DNA of 64,000 nt from Candidatus Woesearchaeota archaeon (GCA_016185705.1 JACPMZ010000009.1:17656-81655); one strand, 5' to 3'; shown: positions 8,347 to 17,020, numbered from the stretch's first letter. A program made the numbers and translations. Notes: generated from the letters alone by a model not told the origin.

Positions 8347-9731
8347 ATAATATACTCTTTCACTTTGCCGTTCCACGGCGTTTCAAACTCCTTCACTTCC
8401 TCGCATTCCTCCTCGAAAAAGTCCTTGAATTCCCGCAGCGTTCCAACGCCGTAAGCTATTTTTATGTCATCTCCGAGGTCAAGTTTTCTGACGAGGAAAT
8501 ATCTCACATTATTGCGCAGCCCCTCAATCGCTTTTCCTGTATCCTCCAGTCCGCTCCTGAACCTCAAGTCGTTGCTGTCAGCGAAGTCAAGCGCAATCCC
8601 TCTTTCAGACAGCAGTGATATTAGCGGCGTGGTTGCGTCCTCGCCGAATATGAGTTCGTTTTCAGCAGAATTTTCCTTTATATATGCTGCTGCTTCCTGC
8701 GCAGCTTCAAAATCATAAGTGCTGTCTGCCGCAACATTGGCATAGCTGCTGTAGCTGGCAAATATTACAACTATCATGATGGCGCCATATGCCAATGTTT
8801 TTCTCAGTCTGAACCTGTTCACAAAGCCGGTTATTCCCAATCCTGCCAGTATCGCAAGGTAAGGCGCCATGTTCAGGAAGTAGTAGTCAAATACAGTGTT
8901 CATGTAAAAGAACAAAGCTGCATAAAGCGTTACTATTATTGCCGGCACAAAAACTCCTCTGCTGAGCTTTTTCGCGGCAAATACGGAAGTTAAGGCAGCT
9001 GCCAGCAGCAGCCAGTTCCTCATTATAACCCTGGAAATCACGCTTCCTGCGTCAAGCACGCCTTCCGGCTTCAGCAGATTATAGGTTATTGTTTGCGTAA
9101 AGTAAGCGCCTTCGGACATAACCAGGAAAAAAGCGTTCACTGGCACTGCTATTATCAGAAATCCTTTCATAAACCTGATAAATTCCCTTATGTTTCTCAG
9201 CAGCAGCCATGCGCTTATTGCAGCAGCAGGCATCAGGGCAAGCAGCCCTGTTATTGTTCCAAGCCCGAACATTATCCCGCTCGCCATACTCCTCTTTTTG
9301 TAAAAATAATAGAACCCTGCTGCAGAAAACATCATCACAAACTCTGTTCCGGTCGGATAGCTCGTGAACAGAAGTATTGCATGCGTGAAAAAGAACAGCA
9401 GCGTTCCGGTTGCAGCTGCGATTTCTGACTTTTCCTTCAGCGTTTTGAAAACAAAAACCGCAGCTATGACTGCTGCGCCTGCAGAAAGCATTTTGAGAAT
9501 GGCGAGATTAAACCCAAACAGCATAAACACGGCAGCATACAGGTAAATCTGCAGCGGAGGATGCGCAAAAAAGAAGTCCTTGTACGGCATTCTGCCTTCG
9601 CTGGCGAGCTGCCCCATCTTGTAGTAAGTGTTTTCGTCGCTTGCAGAATATTCTATCATGCTGATTTTCAGGCCGAGAAATATTATTGCCGCTGCTATAA
9701 ACACAACCCAGCTTATGCGTTTGGTTTTCAT
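8331..9731 (-). CDS. GT39/PMT_2-like membrane glycosyltransferase
   Basis: This 466-residue multipass protein begins with a membrane helix followed by an acidic SASDENTYYKMGQLASEG loop and PYKDFFFAHPPLQIYLYA. The first-loop acidic pair and the HPPL motif are characteristic of ArnT/PMT_2-type transferases that use dolichyl- or polyprenyl-phosphate sugars. A C-terminal soluble domain (about residues 340-466) follows the helices. Acceptor and sugar cannot be read from the sequence. It is convergent with the preceding glycosyltransferase-like gene. Confidence 0.78.
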   Translation of the reverse strand: MKTKRISWVVFIAAAIIFLGLKISMIEYSASDENTYYKMGQLASEGRMPYKDFFFAHPPLQIYLYAAVFMLFGFNLAILKMLSAGAAVIAAVFVFKTLKEKSEIAAATGTLLFFFTHAILLFTSYPTGTEFVMMFSAAGFYYFYKKRSMASGIMFGLGTITGLLALMPAAAISAWLLLRNIREFIRFMKGFLIIAVPVNAFFLVMSEGAYFTQTITYNLLKPEGVLDAGSVISRVIMRNWLLLAAALTSVFAAKKLSRGVFVPAIIVTLYAALFFYMNTVFDYYFLNMAPYLAILAGLGITGFVNRFRLRKTLAYGAIMIVVIFASYSSYANVAADSTYDFEAAQEAAAYIKENSAENELIFGEDATTPLISLLSERGIALDFADSNDLRFRSGLEDTGKAIEGLRNNVRYFLVRKLDLGDDIKIAYGVGTLREFKDFFEEECEEVKEFETPWNGKVKEYIIYDCG

Positions 9732-9884
9732 CTTAGGAGTCTTTCAATAATTTGTTTATTTCTTCCATAAGCGAATCACTTCTTTTTTTATTGTCGGTAA
9801 TCAATAAGTTGAATATTTGGCGTTTTTATCCGCGATTTATTGTCAGATGTTCAATAAAGCGAATATTCTTTGGGGATTGGCGCT

Positions 9885-11102
9885 TTAAACCATCTTCCCA
9901 AAAAATATGTTGTGCTTGTCGCTGGTAATCTTTATTCTTGCTTTTTTATTGTTAACCGCATTTTCCGCGTAGTCAGTTACCGTAATGTTTCTGTCCATCG
10001 CAGCAGCTATTGCTTCGCCCTTGTACCTTCCGCCGCATTTGATAACCGCTTCAATTATCTGCCCCTTCCTGAACGGCTTCGGCAGCGGCTTGGTCTTTGT
10101 TATTCCAAAATCCTTCTCGTCATAAATGAGCTTGAAATCATTTTCTTCCTCCAGTTTTTTAAGCTTTTCATAAAACTGCTCCCACGGCATCTGCTTCGCG
10201 TTCATCGGAGTCCTTCCCCTGTCATAATGCAGGAAATTCTGAATCCCTACTTTTGCGCCTATTTTTTTGGCAAACTTCACTATCAAATCCAGTTCGCCGT
10301 CATTGTATCCGGGAACAAATACGGGCGCAAGCATCACTTCCAGCTTCTTGGCAGCATACTCGCATATTTTTTTGACGTGCGCAACGTCATATTTTCCGTG
10401 ACCCTCCAGTATCTTTGCCATTTTGTCGCTTACTGCATTCAGGGAAACATTCAGCCTTGTCAGCCCCGCTGCTGCTAATTTATCCACGTATTTTTCATCA
10501 ATCAAAGTGCAATTGGTAATCAGGGAAACGCTTTTCACATTCCTTATCTGCCTCAAATCTTTTATTAATTCATGCATCGGCTTGTAAATGGTCGGCTCGC
10601 CGTGCGCATTGATGGTGATGTGGACGCTGCAATCCTTGCTTTCAGCAACCTTTCGCGTCTCCTCAGCCAGATAGTCCTTGTCAATCACCAGTTCACTTAC
10701 TTTCTTTGTCATCAATCCTTCATCGACAGAGCAGAAGATGCAGTTCATGTTGCATCCTGTTACCGGCTTGATTTCCAGCATGTTGCTGTTCCTGTCCACT
10801 ATGCCGAATGCTCCGCTGCCAATCAGCGGCAGCCCAAAATACTTGTTTACATAGACTGTCGGCTTTCCTGTTACGCTGCTCGTGAGGTTTTCAAATCCTT
10901 TGTCTAAGATGCTGTTCAGTTTCCCGCGGGCTTCTTTTTCTTTAAGACTGGGAAAACTGATGGTATTGGCGGCAGCAGTAAAGTCGCCTGCTGCTTCTAA
11001 TTCATCCTTGCCTACATCAAAATAAAAATTATCAAGAAATTTAAACCTGACTTTGTCTCCATTCTCCTCAAACTGCAAATCCTGAAATACGAGCTGCGCC
11101 AT
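9885..11102 (-). CDS. Archaeal radical SAM protein (COG2100-like)
   Basis: This 405-residue protein contains the radical SAM cluster motif CNMNCIFC near residue 120, preceded by EIKPVTG and followed by NAHGEPTIY and SVSLITNCTLI, the usual SAM-binding strands. An N-terminal region of about 100 residues and a C-terminal TRAM-like segment (KPFRKGQIIEAVIKCGGRYK to the end) match the archaeal COG2100 group from memory; the reaction is unknown. It stands alone on the minus strand. The preceding 150 bases (9732-9884) show nothing recognisable. Confidence 0.85.
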   Translation of the reverse strand: MAQLVFQDLQFEENGDKVRFKFLDNFYFDVGKDELEAAGDFTAAANTISFPSLKEKEARGKLNSILDKGFENLTSSVTGKPTVYVNKYFGLPLIGSGAFGIVDRNSNMLEIKPVTGCNMNCIFCSVDEGLMTKKVSELVIDKDYLAEETRKVAESKDCSVHITINAHGEPTIYKPMHELIKDLRQIRNVKSVSLITNCTLIDEKYVDKLAAAGLTRLNVSLNAVSDKMAKILEGHGKYDVAHVKKICEYAAKKLEVMLAPVFVPGYNDGELDLIVKFAKKIGAKVGIQNFLHYDRGRTPMNAKQMPWEQFYEKLKKLEEENDFKLIYDEKDFGITKTKPLPKPFRKGQIIEAVIKCGGRYKGEAIAAAMDRNITVTDYAENAVNNKKARIKITSDKHNIFFGKMV

Positions 11103-11176
11103 GTGATTTAGCGATGTTGCGGCAGTTATAAAGATTTCCTGAAAAGCTTTTATACTTGTAAATTAATTTGCTTTAG

Positions 11177-11377
11177 ATGTATATTATAACAACGAGAAGC
11201 AAAAAGGCTAAAAACAATATAATTCTTATCTTGAGGACAAGGTCTTGATTAAATTAGAAAGGTTGAAGGCGGATCCACGAAAAGATTAGATGCTCATCAG
11301 CTTAAAGGAAAGTTGAAAGGTTTGTGGAGCTGTTCTCTTGGTGCAGATATCAGACTGCTGTATGAGATTGATGACGC
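11177..11377 (+). pseudogene. Decayed RelE/YafQ-type toxin remnant
   Basis: Three reading frames must be joined to recover a RelE-like sequence. It starts at ATG 11177 (MYIITTRSKKAK), shifts into QYNSYLEDKVLIKLERLKAD, then into DAHQLKGKLKGLWSCSLGAD and IRLLYEID. The last two blocks are the conserved RelE pattern hxLkGklkG...diRllYeI. The C-terminal catalytic tail is missing, and a MITE begins exactly where it should continue. No antitoxin is next to it. It is clearly non-functional. Confidence 0.75.
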
Positions 11378-11519
11378 GGTAATGTCAAGTTGTGTGTCCT
11401 GCAATCCTGAGCTTGCCGATGCCTGCTTGGCTGATTTTTTTCTCCCCCTTATTTTTCAAGGGGTGGAGAAAAAAATCAGAGCAGTGTGCGACTGTTTTGC
11501 CACTTAACTTGAAATTACC
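11378..11519. mobile_element. MITE-like element, copy 1
   Basis: This 142-bp element starts GGTAATGTCAAGTT and ends with the near-complement AACTTGAAATTACC. A central palindrome of TTTTTTTCTCCCCC and its complement surrounds a TTATTTTTC loop. It is nearly identical to the copies at 24356-24499 and 62460-62600. Unlike those, it has no matching 9-bp flanks, so one junction was probably lost by deletion together with the toxin's 3' end. It encodes no protein. Confidence 0.88.
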
Positions 11520-11578
11520 CTGTGTGTTTTCTGAAAAATGCATTTTCCGATACATTTTTAAATCATCCGGCTACTCCT

Positions 11579-11767
11579 ATGCCTATGCTTGAACGCGAAA
11601 CAACGTCAAAGTTTGTAAAGGTCAGATGCACCAAATGCAAGAACGAGCAGATTATTTTCGGTAAGGTAAGCACGGTGGTTGACTGCCTTGTTTGCGGCAA
11701 AAACGCTGCTGAGCCGACTGGCGGCAAGTCAAGGATTAAGTCAAGGGTTTTAGAGGTTTTGGAATAA
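11579..11767 (+). CDS. rps27e: Small subunit ribosomal protein eS27
   Basis: This 62-residue zinc-ribbon ribosomal protein shows SKFVKVRCTKCKNEQIIFGK, then VVDCLVCGK with the two CxxC pairs, and the conserved EPTGGKSRIKSRVLEVL ending. A TATA-like ATTTTTAAATC about 25 bases upstream suggests a leaderless start at 11579 or at the next ATG, 11585. It opens the conserved archaeal run eS27, aIF2-alpha, Nop10, PAC2. Confidence 0.95.
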   Translation: MPMLERETTSKFVKVRCTKCKNEQIIFGKVSTVVDCLVCGKNAAEPTGGKSRIKSRVLEVLE

Positions 11768-11797
11768 AATTTATCAGCTTCGCGCGCAGTTATCCCC

Positions 11798-11848
11798 GTT
11801 TCCTTTCTTCCTCCCCCTGACTTTTTAAGGCGGAGGAAAAAAGGAAAC
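11798..11848. terminator. Pyrimidine/purine hairpin downstream of eS27
   Basis: GTTTCC followed by a C/T-rich arm pairs with a G/A-rich arm ending GGAAAC, around a TGACTTTTTAA loop. It starts 31 bases after the eS27 stop and 45 bases before the aIF2-alpha start. It is a member of the same hairpin family as at 2451, 29966, 52829 and 58745. Confidence 0.6.
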
Positions 11849-11892
11849 TGGTGGAGAAAGGAACGCTGCATCGCGTTTTCACTAATTAAAAA

Positions 11893-12660
11893 ATGCCACC
11901 CGCCAACTTTCCCGACGAAGGAGAACTTGTCAAGTGTACTGTCACTTCTGTCCAGAGCCATTCTGTTTTTGTGCGCATGGAGGAATACGGCATTAACGGC
12001 ATGATTCACATCTCTGAGGTTGCGCCTGGCCGCATCCGCAACATTCGGGACTATGTGGTGGAAGGCAAGTCAGTGATTTGCAAAGTTCTTCGCGTTAACC
12101 CTGAGCGTGGCCACGTTGATTTGTCTCTGCGCAGAGTTTCCGACAGCCAGCGCCGCAATAAGATTGACGAGCTCAAGAAGGAAAGTCTCGCAAGGAAGCT
12201 TGTGGACGTTGTTGCTTCCAACCTTAATATGGATTCCGGCAAGCTTTTTGCACATATTTCGGAAAAAATTCATCAAAACTTTTTTTTGGTGTTTGAGTGC
12301 TTCGCAGAGATTGCACGCGGCAATTTTTCCGTTTCTGAGCTGGAGCTGCCAAAAAATGTGTCTGATGAGCTTAAGAAAGTCATTGCAGACCGCTTGAAGC
12401 CTGAGGTGTATGTTTCAAGGGGCAAATTAAAGCTTCAGAGTTTTGCTCCTGACGGGGTCAAAATAATAAAGTCTTCCCTTAAGAAAGCTGCGGATTCCGG
12501 TGCTGCTGTCGCATACTTGGGCGGCGGCAAATATTCCGTTGCCTGCGAGGCTTCTGACTACAAAAAAGCCGAGGCAGCGCTTAAAAAGTCAGTTGATGCT
12601 GCTCTGGCCCACATAAAGTCCCATAAGGGCATGGGGGAGTTTGCCCAGGATAAGGATTAG
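11893..12660 (+). CDS. Translation initiation factor aIF2 subunit alpha
   Basis: This 255-residue protein is the alpha subunit of the heterotrimer that delivers initiator tRNA. An N-terminal S1/OB domain covers about residues 8-85 (GELVKCTVTSVQSHSVFVRM, GMIHISEVAPGRIRNIRDYV, VICKVLRVNPERGHVDLSLR). A helical middle and a C-terminal alpha-beta domain follow. Length is typical. It lies 125 bases after eS27 with a hairpin between, and precedes Nop10, which has its own TATA box. Confidence 0.95.
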   Translation: MPPANFPDEGELVKCTVTSVQSHSVFVRMEEYGINGMIHISEVAPGRIRNIRDYVVEGKSVICKVLRVNPERGHVDLSLRRVSDSQRRNKIDELKKESLARKLVDVVASNLNMDSGKLFAHISEKIHQNFFLVFECFAEIARGNFSVSELELPKNVSDELKKVIADRLKPEVYVSRGKLKLQSFAPDGVKIIKSSLKKAADSGAAVAYLGGGKYSVACEASDYKKAEAALKKSVDAALAHIKSHKGMGEFAQDKD

Positions 12661-12702
12661 CAAAGCGTAAATTATAAATACCTCGCCTCATTAATCTTCC
12701 TG

Positions 12703-12876
12703 ATGAAGCATATATTAAAGTGTGTTAAGTGCGCCAATTACACTCTTAACTCGCAGTGCAGCTGCGGCGGTGTTGCTTCAACTCCGAGGCCTGCCAAGTT
12801 CAGTCCTGAGGATAACTACGGCAGATACCGGCGTCTTGCCAAGGCCGCTGCGCTTAAGGAGAGGGGATTGCTATGA
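12703..12876 (+). CDS. nop10: H/ACA RNP protein Nop10
   Basis: This 57-residue protein reads MKHILKCVKCANYTLNSQCS at its N-terminus, then CGGVASTPRPAKFSPEDNYG and RYRR. Its four Cys form the archaeal zinc ribbon and the PRPAKFSPEDNYGRYRR stretch contacts Cbf5. A TATA-like ATTATAAATA about 30 bases upstream suggests its own promoter and a leaderless start. Its stop overlaps the PAC2 start by four bases (ATGA), so the two are probably coupled. Confidence 0.95.
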   Translation: MKHILKCVKCANYTLNSQCSCGGVASTPRPAKFSPEDNYGRYRRLAKAAALKERGLL

Positions 12877-13652
12877 ACATGTGGAAACTTATCAAGACTG
12901 CTAAAGTTCCTAAACTGAACAGCCCTGTTTTGATTGAGGGGCTGCCTGGCATAGGGAATGTTGGCAAGGTTTCTGTTGATTTTATGGTTGATGAGCTGAA
13001 GGCCGAGAAGATTTATGAAATGACTTCTAACTCCATGCCTCACTCAGTGTTTGTAAATGAGCAGAATCTGGTTGAGTTGCCTGTCATTTCTGTCTATTAC
13101 AAGAAATTTAAGAACAGGGATATTCTGTTTGTCGCTGGCGATGCGCAGCCAATTGACGAGGCTTCCTCTTACGAATTTTCTTATGCAGTGCTTGATTTGC
13201 TGAAGCAGTTTAAGGGAAAAGACATTATTACTCTGGGCGGTATTGGTTTGCCTGCTATTCCCAAGAAGCCAAAAGTGTACTGCACCGGCACTTCAAAGGC
13301 GTTCATTGAGTCTTACAGCAGGGATACGTCTGCGATTCCAAATCTTTATGGAGTTGTCGGCCCGATTATCGGCGTTTCCGGCCTGCTCCTCGGGCTTGCG
13401 AAGCGCGAGAACATGAACGGCGTTTCCTTTTTGGCTGAAACATACGGCCATCCAATGTATTTAGGCATTCGCGGAGCCAGGGAAATTGTTAAGATTCTTA
13501 ACAAGAAGCTCTCGCTCGGAATAAACATTAAGGAGCTTGATTTGGAGATTGACGAGCTGGAAGAGGAAGCTGTCCGCAATTCAAAGGCAGCCCTGGAAAA
13601 AGCCGCCCGCGGCATGCCCGCAGCGCAGCACGATGCCTCTTATATTGGCTGA
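12873..13652 (+). CDS. PAC2 family protein (proteasome assembly chaperone-like)
   Basis: This 259-residue protein shows the PAC2 pattern: SPVLIEGLPGIGNVGKVSVD at residues 17-36, then a Rossmann-like body with DIITLGGIGLPAIPKKPKVY and VVGPIIGVSGLLLGLAKREN, and a GHPMYLGIRGAREIVKIL helix near the end. It follows Nop10 with an ATGA overlap, an arrangement conserved in archaea. The function of archaeal members is not settled. The stop codon lies inside a segment duplicated from the 3' end of the phosphoglycerate mutase gene, so the extreme C-terminus may have been altered. Confidence 0.9.
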   Translation: MNMWKLIKTAKVPKLNSPVLIEGLPGIGNVGKVSVDFMVDELKAEKIYEMTSNSMPHSVFVNEQNLVELPVISVYYKKFKNRDILFVAGDAQPIDEASSYEFSYAVLDLLKQFKGKDIITLGGIGLPAIPKKPKVYCTGTSKAFIESYSRDTSAIPNLYGVVGPIIGVSGLLLGLAKRENMNGVSFLAETYGHPMYLGIRGAREIVKILNKKLSLGINIKELDLEIDELEEEAVRNSKAALEKAARGMPAAQHDASYIG

Positions 13653-13813
13653 GGCATTACTACATTGGCAGCAGTAAAGAGATAGCTAAAAGAACTCGCG
13701 CTGTTGTGCGGCAGGGCAGGGCGAAATGAGGTTTATTGCGTTTATTTTGCTGCCTTTTCTGGTGCTCTTTGAGTTTGCATTCCCGTATAATCAGTGCTTC
13801 AAATTCCTTGTCA
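13648..13813 (+). pseudogene. Duplicated 3' end of the phosphoglycerate mutase gene
   Basis: From the PAC2 stop onward the sequence matches 16858-17020 closely. It includes the last 80 bases of gpmA (encoding the [20 protein letters not shown] region) and about 85 bases beyond its stop. The first copy carries several substitutions and has no start, so it is a fragment. The pair brackets the PIN toxin-antitoxin genes, palindrome array B, enolase and gpmA. Confidence 0.85.
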
Positions 13814-13834
13814 ACTATGAGTGCCCTCGCAATT

Positions 13835-14245
13835 TCACTTCTTAAGTTCATTCTTTAAGTCTTCCGTAGAATATACTTTAACTCTGTCCTGTTGTTTTAA
13901 CCTTTTATCATTAGACCAGAGAGCACACTTCAACTTTAAAGCAAGAGCTAGATACATCACATCTTTTTCATCTGGAGAAACTTTTTCAGCTTCTCCGATA
14001 AACTTAGAATATTCTTCTTTTGGAACAACTGTGATGATGTCCTTCAGCATGTGCATAATTTGGATGAATTCTTCTCTTGTTCTTGATGTTTTCTTCAGCA
14101 TTAAATCTTCATATTTCAGAAATTCTTCAATAACAAATTCCGGAGCGCTTGGAATAATGCTTTCTTCAGATATAATTTCTGCAGTCAAGCTATTTTTAAT
14201 CAAGGCAGAAAAGAGCACATTTGCATCAATTACTAAGCTAATCAT
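13835..14245 (-). CDS. PIN-domain ribonuclease toxin (VapC-like)
   Basis: This 136-residue protein opens SLVIDANVLFSALIK with the first catalytic Asp at residue 7. It continues with an acidic VIEEFLKYE segment near residue 40 and SPDEKDVMYLALALKLKCAL with the later Asp residues near 90-100, the PIN-domain active site. PIN toxins cut RNA. The start overlaps the upstream gene by four bases, so the pair is translationally coupled. It lies between the two copies of the gpmA 3' duplication. Confidence 0.85.
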   Translation of the reverse strand: MISLVIDANVLFSALIKNSLTAEIISEESIIPSAPEFVIEEFLKYEDLMLKKTSRTREEFIQIMHMLKDIITVVPKEEYSKFIGEAEKVSPDEKDVMYLALALKLKCALWSNDKRLKQQDRVKVYSTEDLKNELKK

Positions 14246-14466
14246 CTTGCCCTATGTTTTTTCATGGCTTTCTCGCTAACTTGCCTGCCTAACTCAAGGG
14301 CTTCCTCCTCAGTTAAAGTGCTGTCTTTTGTAAATTCTTTAAACTTTTCCAGCATTAAGAGTTTCCTTTTTATTGCTTCCCTAGCCACTGCACTCCAATT
14401 TATATCTTGGAATATGCCCATCTCTTGTTTCATTTCTTGTGGAATTGATAAAGTTATGCTGACCAT
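14242..14466 (-). CDS. VapB-like antitoxin
   Basis: This 74-residue protein begins MVSITLSIPQEMKQEMGIF, a beta-strand followed by DINWSAVAREAIKRKL, the pattern of archaeal ribbon-helix-helix antitoxins, and ends in a charged helix that would bind the toxin. It precedes the PIN toxin with an ATGA overlap. A TTTAAAATACG-like TATA region lies upstream at about 14490-14520. Autoregulation is likely by family but no clear operator is seen. Confidence 0.78.
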   Translation of the reverse strand: MVSITLSIPQEMKQEMGIFQDINWSAVAREAIKRKLLMLEKFKEFTKDSTLTEEEALELGRQVSEKAMKKHRAR

Positions 14467-14648
14467 TTTTTACCTCCAATATATTACGTTTATTATTTAA
14501 AATACGTTTAGATATTTAAAACTTTCTTTTAAGGAAATTGCGGGGCTCTGAAACCTATAATATAACGCTTCGTGGACAGCCTTCGCTACATTCGGGCAAC
14601 TTCGCTTAACCGCACATGTTATAGCAAATCGCATAAATAATGGAACTG

Positions 14649-14844
14649 TCAAAAACAAAGTTTTTGAGCACTCAGAATTCCACGTTTGGAATTCTGTTGT
14701 GTCAAAACCACACGCTGTGGGTTCATCAGAAATCCTTCGGATTTCTGAGTGCTCAGAAACCTTTGGCCTCAGAAGCTAATGCTTCTGATGGTGCTCAGGA
14801 ACTTGTTCCTGACATTTCTGACATCAGCCCGCAGTGGTTTTGAC
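14649..14844. repeat. Palindrome array B (TCA...TGA hairpin units)
   Basis: Consecutive palindromes lie at 14649-14667 (same sequence as the unit at 48-66), 14672-14696, 14702-14725, 14726-14748, 14769-14788 and 14795-14812. They are joined by connectors such as GCAC and GGTGC. Roughly 14743-14821 is the reverse complement of array A at about 121-200, while the first unit occurs unchanged in both arrays. The stretch lies between the PIN pair and enolase. The 14520-14648 sequence before it is AT-rich, with an imperfect TATAAC/GTTATA inverted repeat and no gene. Confidence 0.88.
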
Positions 14845-14898
14845 AAGATGGATTCTGTTGAGTAAAGCTTTTAAACTTCTTTAGTCCTTGTTAGCTGC

Positions 14899-16164
14899 AT
14901 GAGCTTCAGAATCAGGAAAATTAAGGCGCGGCAGATACTCGATTCAAGGGGTAACCCGGCTGTTGAGTGCGATGTTTTCACTGATTCCGGAGTGGGGCGT
15001 GCAGCGGTTCCTTCCGGTGCTTCTACTGGCAAATACGAGGCAGTTGAGCTGCGCGACCACAGCACCAGCTACGGCGGCCTGTCCGTTCATAAAGCTGTTG
15101 CAAATATTGACAAAAAAATTGCCAGGAAGATTGTTGGAAAGGATTGCAGGAATCAGGAGGAAATCGATAGCATTATGATTTCTCTGGATGGAACTAAAAA
15201 TAAATCTGTTCTGGGCGCAAATTCAATTCTTGCAGTCAGCATGGCTTGTGCAAGGGCTGCCGCAGTTGCCTCTAAAAAACCGCTGTACCGCTATTTAACA
15301 TCATTAACAAAAAACAAAAAGCTCGTAATGCCTGTTCCTTTCAGCAATGTGATTAACGGCGGAAAGCATGCTCGCAGCAATCTCAAAATTCAGGAATTCA
15401 TGCTTGTCCCGCTAAAATTTAATTCATTCAGCAATGCTGTTGCAGCAGTCTCAGAAACTTATCATTCTCTGGAAAAAATTATTGCCAGAAAATACGGCAG
15501 GATATCCGCTAATGTTGGCGACGAGGGCGGCTTTGCGCCGGATATTGATTCAGCAGAGGAAGCGCTTGACCTTCTTGAACGCGCTGTTTCTGCGGCAGGC
15601 TACCGCAAAAAGATTTTTTTTGCCATTGACGCCGCTGCTTCGGAATTTTATGATGCAAAAAGGAAAAAGTACGGTTTAGGAAAAAGTTATGGCAGAGATG
15701 ATTTACTTGACTATTACATGAAACTGATTAAAAGTTACAGCATTGTTTCAATTGAAGACCCTTTCCAGCAGGAAGATTTTGATTCCTTTGCAAAGTTAGC
15801 TGCAAAGTCAAAAATTCAGGTAGTTGGGGATGATTTGCTGGCTACCAATGCCGGGCGAATTAACACAGCTATCTTAAGGAAATCCTGCAATTGCCTGCTG
15901 CTTAAAGTCAACCAGATAGGAACGCTTACAGAAGCGATTGCAGCTGCCAGCCTTGCCGGGAAAAGCAGATGGAAAGTAATGGTCAGCCACCGCAGCGGCG
16001 AGACCGAAGACCCGTTCATAGCTGATTTGTCTGTTGCGCTTGGCTGCGGACAGATTAAGATTGGGGCTCCGGCAAGGGCTGAGAGGACTGCGAAGTTTAA
16101 TCAGCTTCTCCGGATTGAGGAGGAGCTTGGCAGGCCGACGTATGGCAGTGGAGGTATGCTGTAA
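14899..16164 (+). CDS. eno: Enolase
   Basis: This enzyme converts 2-phosphoglycerate to phosphoenolpyruvate. The 421-residue protein shows RQILDSRGNPAVECDVFT, AAVPSGASTGKYEAVELRD, NVGDEGGFAPDI, the metal ligands in FFAIDAAASEF, SIVSIEDPF and QVVGDDLLATN, and the catalytic Lys region LLLKVNQIGT with SHRSGETEDPFIADLSVALG. Length is normal. A TTTTAAACTT TATA box about 30 bases upstream supports the ATG at 14899. It is followed 30 bases later by phosphoglycerate mutase. Confidence 0.97.
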   Translation: MSFRIRKIKARQILDSRGNPAVECDVFTDSGVGRAAVPSGASTGKYEAVELRDHSTSYGGLSVHKAVANIDKKIARKIVGKDCRNQEEIDSIMISLDGTKNKSVLGANSILAVSMACARAAAVASKKPLYRYLTSLTKNKKLVMPVPFSNVINGGKHARSNLKIQEFMLVPLKFNSFSNAVAAVSETYHSLEKIIARKYGRISANVGDEGGFAPDIDSAEEALDLLERAVSAAGYRKKIFFAIDAAASEFYDAKRKKYGLGKSYGRDDLLDYYMKLIKSYSIVSIEDPFQQEDFDSFAKLAAKSKIQVVGDDLLATNAGRINTAILRKSCNCLLLKVNQIGTLTEAIAAASLAGKSRWKVMVSHRSGETEDPFIADLSVALGCGQIKIGAPARAERTAKFNQLLRIEEELGRPTYGSGGML

Positions 16165-16194
16165 TTAATCACTGCTGCAGCAGGCAGCGCGCAC

Positions 16195-16941
16195 ATGGCA
16201 AAACTTGTAATTATCAGGCACGGAGAAAGCATCTGGAACAGGCAGAACAGGTTTACCGGCTGGACTGATGTGGATTTGACTCGTAAAGGCGTTGGGGAAG
16301 CTGTTGAAGCAGGCAAAGTTTTGAAACGCCGCGGCTACGCTTTTGACATTGCTTTTACTTCTGTGCTGAAAAAAGCGGTTCATACTTTATGGCATGTTCT
16401 TGACGAGGCGGATTTGCTGCAGATTCCTGTGAGAAAGTCCTGGCGCCTCAACGAGCGGCATTACGGCGCTTTGCAGGGGCTTAACAAGGCGCAGACAGCA
16501 AAAAAATTCGGCGAGAAGCAGGTTCTTTTGTGGCGCAGGAGTTATGCTGTCAGGCCGCCTCTTCTTAATAAATCCGACCCCCGCTATCCGGGCAGCGATT
16601 CAATGTATAAAAACGTCAGCAGAAAAAATCTTCCTGTTGGTGAGAGCTTGAGGGATACGGTAAAAAGGGTGATGCCCTACTGGAGAAGCTCTATACTGCC
16701 TGAGATGAGGAAGCGCAAAAAAGTTTTGCTGGTGGCGCATGGCAACAGCATACGCGCCATTGTAAAGCATCTTGATAAAATTTCCGATGAAGGCATTGTT
16801 GGCATAAACATTCCTACAGGAATTCCGCTGGTGTATGAATTCAGCCGCAGCTTAAAGCCGCTGAGGCATTACTATCTTGGCAGCCGGAAGGAGATAGCTA
16901 AAAGAACCCGCGCTGTTGTGCAGCAGGGAAAGGCGAAATAA
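16195..16941 (+). CDS. gpmA: 2,3-bisphosphoglycerate-dependent phosphoglycerate mutase
   Basis: This 248-residue histidine phosphatase-fold enzyme interconverts 3- and 2-phosphoglycerate. It carries [19 protein letters not shown] with the phosphorylated His, [20 protein letters not shown], and [15 protein letters not shown] with the second catalytic His. This is the cofactor-dependent form usual in bacteria; most archaea use the unrelated cofactor-independent enzyme, so lateral acquisition is plausible. It lies 30 bases after enolase, a natural pathway pair. Its last 80 bases are duplicated downstream of PAC2. Confidence 0.95.
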   Translation: MAKLVIIRHGESIWNRQNRFTGWTDVDLTRKGVGEAVEAGKVLKRRGYAFDIAFTSVLKKAVHTLWHVLDEADLLQIPVRKSWRLNERHYGALQGLNKAQTAKKFGEKQVLLWRRSYAVRPPLLNKSDPRYPGSDSMYKNVSRKNLPVGESLRDTVKRVMPYWRSSILPEMRKRKKVLLVAHGNSIRAIVKHLDKISDEGIVGINIPTGIPLVYEFSRSLKPLRHYYLGSRKEIAKRTRAVVQQGKAK

Positions 16942-17020
16942 GGTTTATTGCGTTTATTTTGCTGTCTTTTGCGAGTATCCTTTGAATTTGCATTCTCGTA
17001 TAATCGGTGCTTAAAATCCC
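16858..17020 (+). repeat. Source copy of the gpmA 3' duplication
   Basis: This segment, from within the last codons of gpmA to about 80 bases past its stop, is repeated at 13648-13813 in direct orientation. Shared non-coding text includes AGGTTTATTGCGTTTATTTT just after both ends. The two copies are about 3.2 kb apart. Confidence 0.85.

Noticed and set aside
11313-11507. Plus-strand frame crossing the MITE left end
   Set aside because: It combines RelE remnant codons with MITE sequence and stops inside the element; not a gene.
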